The position numbers were made by a program, and so were the translations under genes. DNA of 64,000 nt. Source: Nematostella vectensis. Lineage: Eukaryota; Cnidaria; Anthozoa; Actiniaria; Edwardsiidae. Where the stretch lies: assembly GCF_932526225.1 (NCBI RefSeq), contig NC_064035.1, positions 6,013,501 through 6,077,500 on the forward strand. Direction: 5' to 3'. The notes under the pieces are model-generated. The model searched no databases, was not told the origin of the DNA, and worked only from the letters and a program-made list of their open reading frames with translations. Shown here one piece after another: positions 53,001-64,000 of the stretch; within the stretch, counting starts at the first letter, position 1, and each line of letters begins with the position of its first letter.

Positions 53001-54224
53001 TCGAATATCATTCTCACTATGTCAATTCTGGGTATATATTTCACCCTACAGTTATATTTCTACGTGTATCGCGCGTTCGATTTGGATTATTCATGAAATA
53101 TTTTCGTGACCCACTTCCGACGTTTTAGATATGTTTCAAGTTAATTTTTTTTATCTGACATAACATACAGAATTGAATGCTTTTTTGCTTGGTATGTTTT
53201 TTACTTTCTGCATTTTTGTTACCTTTCAAATCAGCTGAAGTTCGAATAAGGACATTGAGTTTTTCTGTCAAGACATAACTTTACTCTCTCATGTACAGCT
53301 GTTCCCTGTGAAAACAATCTGCCACTTCAGGGCTGTAAGCGTATTTTGGTTGGAAAGGCACGTTTTTTACGGCTCCTAATAAGAGCATACTGCAGTCAAT
53401 AGAAGCTGTTTTTCTACTTAGCCCTGTAGGTTATCCCAAAGTTGCACTCGCTTTGGCTTGAGTTGTCAAGAAAGTTTTATGGAGTTTTTTATTTATTTTT
53501 ATAATACTCATATATAAAAAGTAAAAACTAGCTAGCGTAGGGGAGTAGGGGCACACACCCCCCCCAGCCTAAGGCCCTGCACTACTACCCTTATAGCTGA
53601 ATAAGCTGTTTGCTTTTTTATAAGCTGAACTTGGTGACCATTTTATTTTTTACAGGGGCAGAGGGGGACTGGTCCCTTTTTGCTGAGGGTTTTTTAATAT
53701 ATGGTCCCCCCCCTTATGTACCTTAATTCTGATGGAATAGACAGGAGCAAAAAATGGCAAAATTAAAATTGTAAGGTTGTGTTAGCTTACATTTTGTTTA
53801 AATTTTGCCTAGAGGTTCCTAGCATGATATAAAACAGAATAAGCATTAGTATTTTTTGGTAGATTATCCGTTCTTGAGATATGATTGAGCAAAGTTGCCA
53901 TAGATCGTGAAAAAAAGTAGCGATTTCGCCCATAATGGGCAATTTCAGACAAATCAAATGTCTTACAATTTGCAATATCTCAAGAGCGCATTATCTACCC
54001 AAAAATACTAAAGCTTATTTTGTTTTATATTACACAAGGAACATCTATACAATAAATCAAGCAAATTTAATTTAACACAACCTTCAATTTGAACTTTGCC
54101 ATTTTTTGCTGCTGTCGATGGAATACTAGGGCTGTAGCTTGTTTTATGTTTTTCAGTCTTGGGGCTCTTCCTAAATGTATCAACACATGAAAAAGGGTGT
54201 GGCTAATTTACTTCATGTTCTCCC
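50012..54224. other. Upstream of MIPOL1; possible leader exon of the next gene
   Basis: No coding exon supported. A G-rich stretch lies at 50072-50115. A sequence ending TTTACAG|GTAAGC at 51972 looks like a non-coding leader exon donor for the + strand gene at 58 kb, pairing with the acceptor TTTTTTCAG at 57881. This is speculative. Confidence 0.35.
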
Positions 54225-57200
54225 ATGTACTCCCCTGTGCTCCCCTGTAATTCCAAGTTCTCCCATGTATTCCCCTGTACTCCCATGTATTCCCCTGTAC
54301 TCCCATGTATTCCCCTGTACTCCCATGTATTCCCCTGTACTCCCATGTATTCCTCTGTACTCCTATGTATTCCCCTGTGCTCCCATGTACTCCCCTGTGC
54401 TCCCATGTATTCCCCTGTACTCCCATGTATCCCCCTGTACTCCTATGTATTCCCCTGTACTCCCATGTATTCCCCTGTGCTCCCATGTGTTCCCCTGTGC
54501 TCCCATGTACTCCACTGTGCTCCCATGTATTCCCCTGTATTCCCTTGTGCTCCCATGTATTCCCTTGTGCTCCCATATATTCCCCTGTACTCCTGTGCTC
54601 CCCTGTATTTTCAAGTTCTCCCATGTATTCCCCTGTACTCTTGTGCTCCCCTGTATTTCCAAGTTCTCCCCTGTATTCCCCTGTGCTCCCCTGTACTCCC
54701 ATGTATTCCCCTGTGCTCTCATGTACTCCCCTGTGCTCCCATGTATTCCCCTGTACTCCCATGTATTCCCCTGTACTCCTATGTATTCCCCTGTGCTCAT
54801 ATGTACTCCCCTGTGCTCCCATGTATTTCCCTGTACTCCTATGTATTCCCCTGTACTCCCATGTATTCCCCTGTAATCCAATGTATTCCCCTGTACTCCC
54901 ATGTATTCCTCTGTACTCCCATGTATTTCTCTGTACTCTCCTATGTATTCCCCTGTGCTCCCATGTACTCCCCTGAGCTCCCATGTATTCCCCTGTACTC
55001 CCATGTATTCCCTGTACTCCTATGTATTCCCCTGTGCTCCCATGTATTCCCCTGTACTCCCATGTATTCCCCTGTGCTCCCATGTGTTCCCCTGTGCTCC
55101 CATGTACTCCACTGTGCTCCCATGTATTGCCCTGTATTCCCTTGTGCTCCCATGTATTCCCCTGTATTCCCTTGTGCTCCCATATATTCCCCTGTACTCC
55201 TGTGCTCCCCTGTATTTCCAAGTTCTCCCATGTATTCCCCTGTACTCCTGTGCTCCCCTGTATTTCCAAGTTCTCCCCTGTATTCCCCTGTGCTCCCCTG
55301 TACTCCCATGTCCCCTGTACTCCCATGTATTCCCCTGTGATCCCATGTATTCCCCTGTGCTCCCATGTACTCCCATGTACTCCCCTGTACTCCCATGTAT
55401 TCCCCTGTGCTCCCATGTGTTCCCCTGTGCTCCCATGTACTCCCCTGTATTCCCCTGTGCTCCCATGTATTCCCCTGTGATCCTATGTATTCCCCTGTAC
55501 TCCCCTGTACTCCCATGTGCTCCCCTGTACTCCCCTGTACTCCCATGTACTCCCCTGTACTCCCATGTACTCCCCTGTACTCCTGTACTCCCCTGTGCTC
55601 CCATGTACTCCCCTGTGCTCCCATGTATGTATTCCCCTGTGCTCCCATGTACTCCCATGTACTCCCCTGTACTCCCATGTACTCCCCTGTACTCCTGTAC
55701 TCCCCTGTACTCCCCTGTGCTCCCATGTACTCCCCTGTGCTCCCCTGTGCTCCCATGTGTTCCCCTGTGCTCCCATGTGTTCCCCTGTGCTCCCATGTAT
55801 TCCCCTGTGCTCCCCTGTACTCCCCTGTGCTCCCATGTGTTCCCCTGTGCTCCCATGTGTTCCCCTGTGCTCCCCTGTACTCCCCTGTGCTCCCATGTAC
55901 TCCCATGTACTCCCCTGTGCTCCCATGTACTCCCCTGTTCTCCCATGTATTCTCCTGTGCTCCCATTTATTCCCCTGTAATCCCCTGTATTCCCCTGTAC
56001 TCCCATGTACTCCCCTGTGCTCCCCTGTACTCCTCTGTGCTCCCATGTATTCCCCTGTACTCCTATGTACTCCCCTGTGCTCCCCTGTACTCCCCTGTAT
56101 TTCCCTGTATTCCCATGTACTCCCCTGTACTCCCCTGTGCTCCCATGTATCCCCCTGTGCTCCCATGTATTCCCCAGTACTCCCATGTGCTCCCCTGTAT
56201 TCCCCTGTATTCCCATGTACTCCCCTGTACTCCCATGTATTCCCTTGTGCTCCCATGTATTCCCTTGTACTCCCATGTATTCCCCTGTACTCCCCTGTGC
56301 TCCCAGGTACTCCCCTGTGCTCCCATGTACTCCCCTGTACTCCCATGTATTCCCCTGTACTCCCATGTATTCCCCTGTACTCCCATGTATTCCCCTGTGC
56401 TCCCATGTATTCCCCTGTGCTCCCATGTATTCCCCTGTACTCCCATGTATTCCCTTGTGCTCCCATGTATTCCCCTGTGCTCCCCTGTGCTCCCCTGTAT
56501 TCCACTGTACTCCCATATAGTCCCCTGTACTCCCATATATTCCCCTGTACTCCCATGTATTCCCCTGTGCTCCCCTGTACTCCCCTGTACTCCCCTGTGC
56601 TCCCCTGTACTCCCCTGTATTCCCCTGTATTCTCATGTACTCCCCTGTACTCCCCTGTGCTCCCATGTATTCCCATGTACTCCCCTGTACTCCCCTGTGC
56701 TCCCCTGTACTCCCCTGTACTCCCCTGTACTCCCCTGTGCTCCCTTGTACTCCCCTGTGCTCCCATGTATTCCCTTGTGCTCCCATGTATTCCCCTGTGC
56801 TCCCCTGTACTCCCATATAGTCCCCTGTACTCCCATATATTCCCCTGTACTCCCATGTATTCCCCTGTACTCCCCTGTATTCCCCTGTACCTCCACCTAT
56901 TCCCCTGTATTCCCGTGCTCCCCTGTACTCCCCTGTCCTCCCATGTACTCCCATATATTCCCCTGTACTCCCATGTATTCCCCTGTACTCCCCTGTATTC
57001 CCTTTTACCCCCATGTTCTCCCCTGTACTCCCATGTATTCCCCTGTACTCCCATGTATTCCCCTGTACTCCCATGTATTCCCCTGTGCTCCCATGTACTC
57101 CCCTGTACTCCCATGTATTCCCCTGTACTCCCATGTATTCCCCTGTACTCCCATGTATTCCCCTGTACTCCCATGTATTCCCCTGTGCTCCCATGTATTC

Positions 57201-57440
57201 CCCTGTGCTCCCATGTATTCCCCTGTACTCCCATGTATTCCCCTGTGCTCCCATGTATTCCCCTTTACTCCCATGTATTCTCCCCTGTGCTCCCATGAAT
57301 TCCCCTAAACTCCTATGTATTCTCCCCTGTGCTCCCATGTATTCCCCTGTACTCCCGTTTATTCCCTCCCTTGTTTTTGTATGATTTCCCCTGTGCTCCC
57401 ATGTATTCCCCCTGTTCTCCCATGTACTCCCGTGTGTTCC
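54225..57440. repeat. 10-bp satellite, about 320 units
   Basis: Decamer TCCCMTGTAY or TCCCMTGTGC (M = C or A), mostly alternating TCCCCTGTAC and TCCCATGTAT. Longer blocks with TCCAAGTTCTCCC or ATTCCCTTGTGC recur, marking higher-order duplication. Because 3 x 10 bp is 10 codons and the unit lacks stops, frames of up to about 800 codons exist on both strands; these are not genes. Confidence 0.96.
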
Positions 57441-58022
57441 CCTGAGAACAGCCTTTTTCATGTGTTAATACATTTAGAAAGAGCCTATAACAATGACTTA
57501 AGCATGTGTGAAGAAGAAATCAACATGATGATGCATTTGTCATCTATTCATCTATTTTTTTGGTGTTCAGTATTGCATCTCAACATAAAGTACTATTTCT
57601 AATTAACTTTTTTCGCTTGATATGAGAATTTCAAACTACAATGTGTTATTTATATAAAAGATCAATGGTCTTTCTATAACCTGGATAGCTATTTTTGTAA
57701 TTTCGCACAACTTTTCCGTTTTGAAGCTTTCTCAAATTAGAAACAAATATTTTTTCAACCAAACAATTACCCTTTAAATATGAATGCCTTGCAAATCAGG
57801 TTAATTTAATTTAACATCTGAAATGATGCCATGTTACTCTCTTAGTTGTTTCTATCCTCTAAAAGCTTGTTCTTTTTTCAGAATCTGTTTCAAGAGTGCC
57901 TCAGAAGTCTTTCTTTAACTAAGAAAGCTATAAAATGATGGATGTTTAACTCACAAGTAATAAATGTTTTGGTGCTGCACTGGACCTCTAAATTGAGGTA
58001 AGGGGAGGTCTTCAAAAGCAGT
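57441..58022 (+). other. 5' flank or leader of the 58-kb gene
   Basis: AT-rich, with a strong acceptor TTCTTTTTTCAG at 57881. The ATG at 58023 may lie in the exon that begins there. No coding sequence upstream. Confidence 0.4.
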
Positions 58023-61000
58023 ATGTCTTATAGACGCGAGGTATCGGAGAGTACAGGGTCCAGCAGACTACCTCGACAGTACTCAATTGGACCCCGCTCA
58101 AAAACCATGATAGAGGACACTCCTACTTCAAGGCAGAGGTCCATTGAGAAGGAGCTGGTGGCCTCACCAGGGTTTACCCGACGATATGGGAGTGCCCGTT
58201 ATCAAAGGTCTGCAACTATTGATTTGCCTGGTAGCCCTATTCAAAGTGGAAGAACTACCACTCGTTACAACATTGGGTCAGCAAGACCTGGTGGCCTAGA
58301 AACGTCAACCCACGACCATTATTCAGGCACCTTGACATCTTACTCGCCTTTGCTATATGGTAGGCAATCACCTTTAACACATGATACAAGCTCGTCCCAA
58401 TACTCTCCAACTAGAAAATATACTCCAAGCTCATTTAGTTCTCAGAGTTCATATTTAAAGGATAAACCAAGTTACTCGTCGTTGGGGGGACCCTACTCTG
58501 ACACGAGTCGAAATTTCTCCAAGTACACTTCCACTAGAGAGAGAGATTGGTCTGTTCCTTCTCCGGTCATTTCGAGGAGGTTTGATGCGAGCTCTCCAAA
58601 CAGAAGCTCAACCAGCTCTTCCCGTGACTCTAGTGGAAGTCGCAAAAGTTCTCTTGGGAAAGATGGGAGAGTGTTCTATGTGGGTAGGTATTCTGGTCGG
58701 TCATCTCCAGTAATTGATAGTGAAGCTAGACGTGGATCTGAACCTTTAGCCAAAAATAACCGGACTCCGTTTATTAGAAGTTATTCAATGCGTGACAGAG
58801 ATTATCCCTTGAAACACAATAAACACCAGGCACCGCTCGAGAGGAAGGCCTCGTTGCCTTCATACATCGCCTTTCAAGACAAATCCTCGGACGATGGCCA
58901 TAGAAAAATTCCTTTGCCTGAGACTGTAGCCGAGGAAAGATCAAGGAAGGGGAGTTGGCTACGGTCGCTGAAAAAAAACGAAAGTGAGAAAACCTCTAAA
59001 AAAAGATCTGATTCAACGTCACCGGGTTCTGGCAAGAGTAAATTCGCCATCAGCCAATCCCCTTCTGTTGAACAATCTAGCGATGCTGGAGGTTCACGAA
59101 AGAAGTTCTCAGTCCCTAGCAAATACTTCTCGTCATCAAAAGGAACCGTCGGATCTCGAGATTCCGAGGGTAGTACTGAGATGATCGATGTGGAATCGAG
59201 TGGGGTGAAAAAGAAGCATTCCCTTCCCACTAAGTTTAGCTTCAAGAAGAGAAGTTCCAGCAAGGAACGGTCTCCAAAAACCGAGTCAGCTCCTGCAACC
59301 CCTATAACCTCAAGTCCTGAATTAAGAGAAAGACCCAGCTGGGGGCGATCATTCTCAGTAGATAATGAGCAAGATAGGACCTTTGCCACCATGATGGGTC
59401 GGCTTAGATTTTGGGATAAGAAACAGAAGACCGATGGCCGATCGAGATCTCAGTCTCCCGACGAACATAGACAACGTTCTAATTCATCACCTCTTGAGGA
59501 TGAGACAGATGCTCCTCCTCGACCTCCTCTTCCAGATGACTACTCAAAACCATCGTCTAGACCCCCATCAAAGGTGCTTGTGAAAGCGAAATCTTTGGAC
59601 GATGAAAAAGAAGGCTCTTTCCAGAATTCTACCGACTCGGATAAAGTCAGGTCATGGACGAAAGTCGAGATTGTGAGCAAAAGAGTAGAGAAAGAAGTAG
59701 CAGAATTAATCAAAACTGCTAACGAACTGGATGATAGTCCAAGGGAGCAGAGAAGAGCAAGGTACAGGAAAACGTCTGATGGCAAAGAGAAGCCTGTTTA
59801 TTCGATATCAATGGATGCAGCTATGGACTCGGCCAAGGCCGGAGACGGTGAAGATCTCGGCATCATTGCTGCTACGAGAATACAACCAAGACCACATATG
59901 CAAGCAGTAGAGCCATCCCCGGATCAAACAAGGTCGGAAAAACTGAGAGAGAAACGTCGACAGCGGCGTCTGGAGAGAGAAAAATTCTTTGAGAGCTTTT
60001 CTCCTCCCACAGAGAAGAAGGTTTTGAACCAACAAAGTTTAGATTCTGATTCTTCATTGGGGGAAGCCAAGCAGAGCAGGAGCCTGTCGCTTGGTAGTTG
60101 TCAACCCCCTGTAGCTACTACACAACGACCGGCACGTCTAACACTAAAAGTTTCAGAAGAAGCAACTCAAACAGTACCCGTTCAGAGGGTGGCAAGCCAT
60201 ACTTATCAACCTAACAACGAGCCCTTTTCAGGAGAAATTTTCAGTCGCTATATCTGTGAAGACGACACGTCCAGGACCCTGCTTGAATCAAGTAAACGGA
60301 AGGAAGAGAGGCCGCATAGTATTTGCGGAGGACCGCTATCTCCTGATGAAATGAAAAAGTTCGAGGACATCACTTTCTCGCTCGCTCGAAAGACTTCTTC
60401 GGAAGAGATGGCGCGTCTCCCAGCTCACAAAAGATGGTCGTCATCTTCAACAGAGACAAGTAGTGCTAAAAACACTGAAGATGAAGTCGGTGCAAATTTT
60501 GAACGTGATAAACCCCTAACGGTGGTAGCCGAGGCGTGTGAGGTCGAGAAGAAGGTTGTAGTGCGCAGTAAGACGGTTCCCAAAGTCGAAGTTAAACGTA
60601 AAGTATCAAGCGGAGGAGAAGAGAGAATAGATGGGCCGTTGATGTCGATTTTCAAAAGGAAAACATCTACGGTGCCTAGTGATAAAGAAAAGAAAGACAA
60701 TGAAAAAGCTAGGTTGAAAGAAATGAAAGATAAAGAAAAGATTGAAAAAGAAAAACGCGAGAAGGACAAGAGAGAGAGGGAAGAAAAAGAGAGGAAACGG
60801 AGACAGCAACAGTTAGAGAAGGAGAAAAAAGAAAAGGAAAAGAAACTCTTGATTGAAAAAGAGAAGAGAGAGAAAGAAAAACAGAAGGAAAGGCTTCGCG
60901 AAAAGGAAGAAAAAGAAAAGCAAAAAGAAGCGGAGCGTGCAAAGAAGGAAAAAGAAAGATTGTTGCAAGAAGATAAACTACACGAAAAAGAAGAAAAGGA

Positions 61001-64000
61001 TCGGAAAGATAAAGAAAAGCGAAAGGTAGAAAAGGAGAAACGAGAAAAAGACAAGCAAGTAGAGAAGGAAAAGAAGGATTCTTTAAAGCGGGTGAAAAAG
61101 CGCAAGGATAGTGACAAGGAGAGGAAAGTAAAAGAGAAAGAGGAAGAACAGAAAGTGAAAATTGAAAAAGAACCGAATAAAGTTACTGAGGTACAGCTCA
61201 TGGTGGAAGAAACCAATAAAGAGGAGTCCCCGTCAACAGACCGTGACGCCGAAAGCGAACTACCGAAGGCTGGTTCTGTGTCAGCACTGCTCTCAGTCTT
61301 CGCTACAGAACCGTCGAAACCACTGAAGCCCGCGATACGCTACTCGCGCAAGAACAGACCTAAGACTCTGGCCGTCGGCATAGCGCCAGAGATCCTGAAA
61401 GCTGCACGTGAGCAAGTGAATAGGGACGAGATGCGTGACAGGAACAGAGAGGAATTGCGTGACAGGAACATCACGCATGACGACTTTGACGTTCGACTGT
61501 CACTCCCCTCTACACCGACTGAGTCAGAGGAGGCGGGGCAAGAGCTCCACCTTCTACAGGAGACCCAACAGGCAGAGGAGGAGCAAAAAATAACAAGGAG
61601 GGAGACTAAAAAATGTAAGTTGATTTCATGCTTTTGGTCAGCATGAAACGAAAGGGGGGTTTTGGAATTCTAGTTTAAGATCAACATAGTATGAAATTTG
61701 CATGGTACAGATGACTTGCCTCGATAACCCCATCCTCCCCTGATTTTCGCCCTGGAAATTTTCCAAAGTACACTTATTGTATAAGAAACGGGGATTTTTA
61801 CCTTCGCGGATGCAGAATTTTATAAAGATTAGAGATACCGGAAATATAAGTTTGATAATTTATTTGTTGTGATATACAAAACAAAGACACATTAGTTTGA
61901 CCAACTCATCTTTCCCCCAATCCACGCCCCCTCCCGCGCCTGAGGTGACCTTTCCACGCATTTTCATTCTAATCTACCATTCGTTCCACTCACGAGCCTT
62001 TTCTCAGTTTACCCGAATCCGGGTAAGAATACGCTTGCAAGCCAAAACAATTCTTGCAAGCCAAATCGAGGCTTCTCAAATATTTATGACTTGTGCGCGT
62101 TGCCCTTTCCTAATTTGTGTTACGCTCTACTTCCTGTGTCTGTTGAATATTTTCACGCGTTTTGTTTGTTGCTCTTATCCGTGTTGTTGTAAAGCAGTCA
62201 GATATGGACAATTTGTTATTCTTGCATTAGAACATCACCACTCTTAAGATAAACATATTTGAGGTTCACCCTACCACCCTTTTCCTTCTCCATCATAAGA
62301 AAAATAAAAATGCTGTAGTTATGCGCTTTTTACGGTGCTCGAGTGTGCGCGCCTAAAATGTATTCCTCGTTCGACATGATTCTCTCTTAAATTCTTTATT
62401 TCTTATCAATTTAAATTTTAATCGTGGTGGTCAAACGACAATTGTGGCGTTACATCATCCGCTGACGTGACCTTCCTCTGTTTTTGTTTGATTTCTAAAC
62501 ATCATCTCTCGAGATGGCAAAAATACTGTTATTCTTTATGGAGAGACGCGAAATAATCCCTTCTACTTCTGATTTAGTCAAATGTTAAAGATTCTTTAGT
62601 TGAAATGTATACCTGGATATTCGGGGCACCTTTATATAGATATCCTTGGACGAAAATGATAGGAATAATTCTGTACTGTTAAGCCAGTAGTGTTAACACC
62701 ATAATGTTCTATTCAGCCAAATCCAAGTCGAGGAAGAAATCCTCTTCGACTGTGCGACCGTTTGGAATGATGAAACACACCAAATCGGAATCGAATCTCA
62801 ACAACCGATTCGAGTTTATTCAAGTTGACATCGCCATCGATGATGCTGATCAAGAAAAGACGCAGCAAGACGAGAAGAAGGACGAGAAGAAAGTGATAGA
62901 ACTCAAGCCTGTGTCTAAAGTGACAGTACCCCAGGCCGTGTCGGATCTCATGCTAAGTAGAGTGAGTGGCAAGAAACCGTCGCAGACAGTTCCGCAGATT
63001 GAGCAAGCGGACGACGACCAGCAGAACGACAACCGCAGTGATCAACCAAAAGGTGGATTCGATGAGGGACTGGACGCCTTTTTTGGAGAAACCTCGAGCA
63101 AGCATTCGCCAGAAAATAAAGATGCGCTACCTAAAATTAAGATCACAAGTGAAGATTTAGACGTTATTTCAGGACAGACGACTGTGTGAGTATACCGAAT
63201 TATTTGATGGTAATTTACTATCGCCTATTACATATTAATAAGTGAAACCGTTTAAAAGAAAATTGAGTTTCCCTGTTGTGTTAAGACCTTGTGACAGGCG
63301 CAAAGTGATTGCTATCTTTTCAGTTACTTATCGTTTTGAATGCGCTTGTGTGTTTCTGTGGTAGAATGTCCAGCGGTCCTTGTTAGAAAAAAGTTCTCCT
63401 GTTTAAATATTTCATCGTGCTTAGAATCACGCATTGGTGCTCAAATATTCCATGTTTCATAAACCAAAGTTTTGCGTCATTTCATTGATCTGCGCCTGTC
63501 TGTGTGCGAGGGGTCTCGTCTCGGCATAGTTTCATGGATAACGCCTGTAATGAGTACGGTGTGGCTTATTTTTATCGTTTGTATAAGAACGAGTAGGAAA
63601 GATTTTATATATTTTGTTGGGTCCTCGTCACCACGTAATTTATATTTTTGTAAATTGTAAACCTTTCGCTCATTTTATAATCATTTTAACTTTCCCTCGA
63701 TATCTGGTATTTCTCGCGTACATTTGATATTTTTAGTGTTGTCACTCCATCCATATTCCTAGTTCTAACGTAGTGTTGAAAGGTATTTTTCTTCTTATGT
63801 TTCATGTTACCAGTTATCTCAAATCGAAAGCGGAGGACAAACTTCATCTAAAACCAAAAAGGCGTCATGCATCCAAAGCAAACCCCGTCAAGAACTTGCG
63901 AGAAAGGACCGACGTGCGCACAGAGACAGAGGTAACCAAGACCTCGCCCCGCGTAGAGAAGAAAGCAGTGACCAGCGAACACCCCGTGATAAGAAGGAAG
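58023..64000 (+). CDS. Large basic, disordered protein, possibly supervillin N-terminal part (cut by window end)
   Basis: Exons: 58023-61614, 62717-63185, 63814 to beyond 64000; phases agree (KKSKSKSRKK across the first junction, QTTVYLKSK across the second). About the first 900 residues are Ser/Arg/Pro-rich and low-complexity, with SH3-like proline sites (APPRPPLPDDYSKPSSRPPS) and many RS dipeptides. Residues about 880-1050 are a Lys/Glu charged helix. Later come EGLDAFFGE and KPKRRHASKANPVKNL. The last motif recalls the pre-gelsolin region of supervillin, an actin- and myosin-binding membrane protein, but the gelsolin repeats would lie outside the window, so the name stays tentative. The start is the first ATG of the open frame. 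Confidence 0.6.

Noticed and set aside
54208-57461. Very long open frames (up to about 813 codons) on both strands
   Set aside because: They are translations of the stop-free 10-bp satellite; six overlapping frames with the same periodic composition cannot all be genes, and there is no splice or domain signal.
60425-61216. 263-codon Ser/Phe-rich - strand frame
   Set aside because: Complement of the Lys/Glu-rich helix of the + strand gene at 58 kb.

Overview
The window looks like nuclear DNA of an early-branching animal, most likely an anthozoan cnidarian (sea anemone or coral). Genes are intron-dense with GT-AG introns, the proteins recovered resemble human orthologues almost end to end, and one gene resembles a cnidarian secreted matrix family. 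Nothing fits a prokaryote: there are no operons and no ribosome binding sites. Species is an inference; I ran no searches, and orthologue names rest on recognising the assembled proteins.

Layout: 1-1.7 kb, two exons of an unidentified + strand gene. 1.9-5.4 kb, GTPBP10 (+), a mitochondrial Obg-family GTPase. 5.7-21.65 kb, DHX35 (-), a DEAH-box RNA helicase that I could assemble completely as 31 coding exons (695 residues), including a 9-nt micro-exon. 21.9-33.9 kb, PDCD6IP/ALIX (+), complete in 17 exons (842 residues); its start codon lies 227 bp from that of DHX35, so the two share a divergent promoter. 35.5-39.7 kb, a secreted, probably GPI-anchored protein (-), 6 exons, 294 residues. 43.4-50.0 kb, MIPOL1 (-), a coiled-coil protein, 10 exons, 463 residues. 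58.0-64.0 kb, the 5' part of a large basic disordered protein (+), possibly supervillin, running off the end. GTPBP10 and DHX35 converge with only 315 bp between their stops.

At least a dozen tandem arrays (10-70 bp periods) fill introns and gaps, and several terminal-inverted-repeat elements sit in introns: a TTAA-flanked MITE present twice, a Mutator-like element carrying a RecQ-type helicase fragment, and others.

The most striking observation is that many intronic tandem repeats are copies of exon-intron junctions. The 5' splice site is amplified in GTPBP10 (8 copies), DHX35 (10-11), ALIX exon 12 (about 27) and ALIX exon 10 (2). The 3' splice site is amplified in ALIX exon 10 (6), MIPOL1 exon 6 (3) and DHX35 exon 5 (2). 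In every donor case, reading past the exon-proximal copy meets an in-frame stop within a few codons. In one acceptor case (ALIX) the next copy is exactly 33 nt upstream and open, predicting an 11-residue insertion. The genes have no obvious shared pathway beyond general cell housekeeping (mitochondrial ribosome assembly, splicing, ESCRT, cytoskeleton/cilia-type coiled coils).
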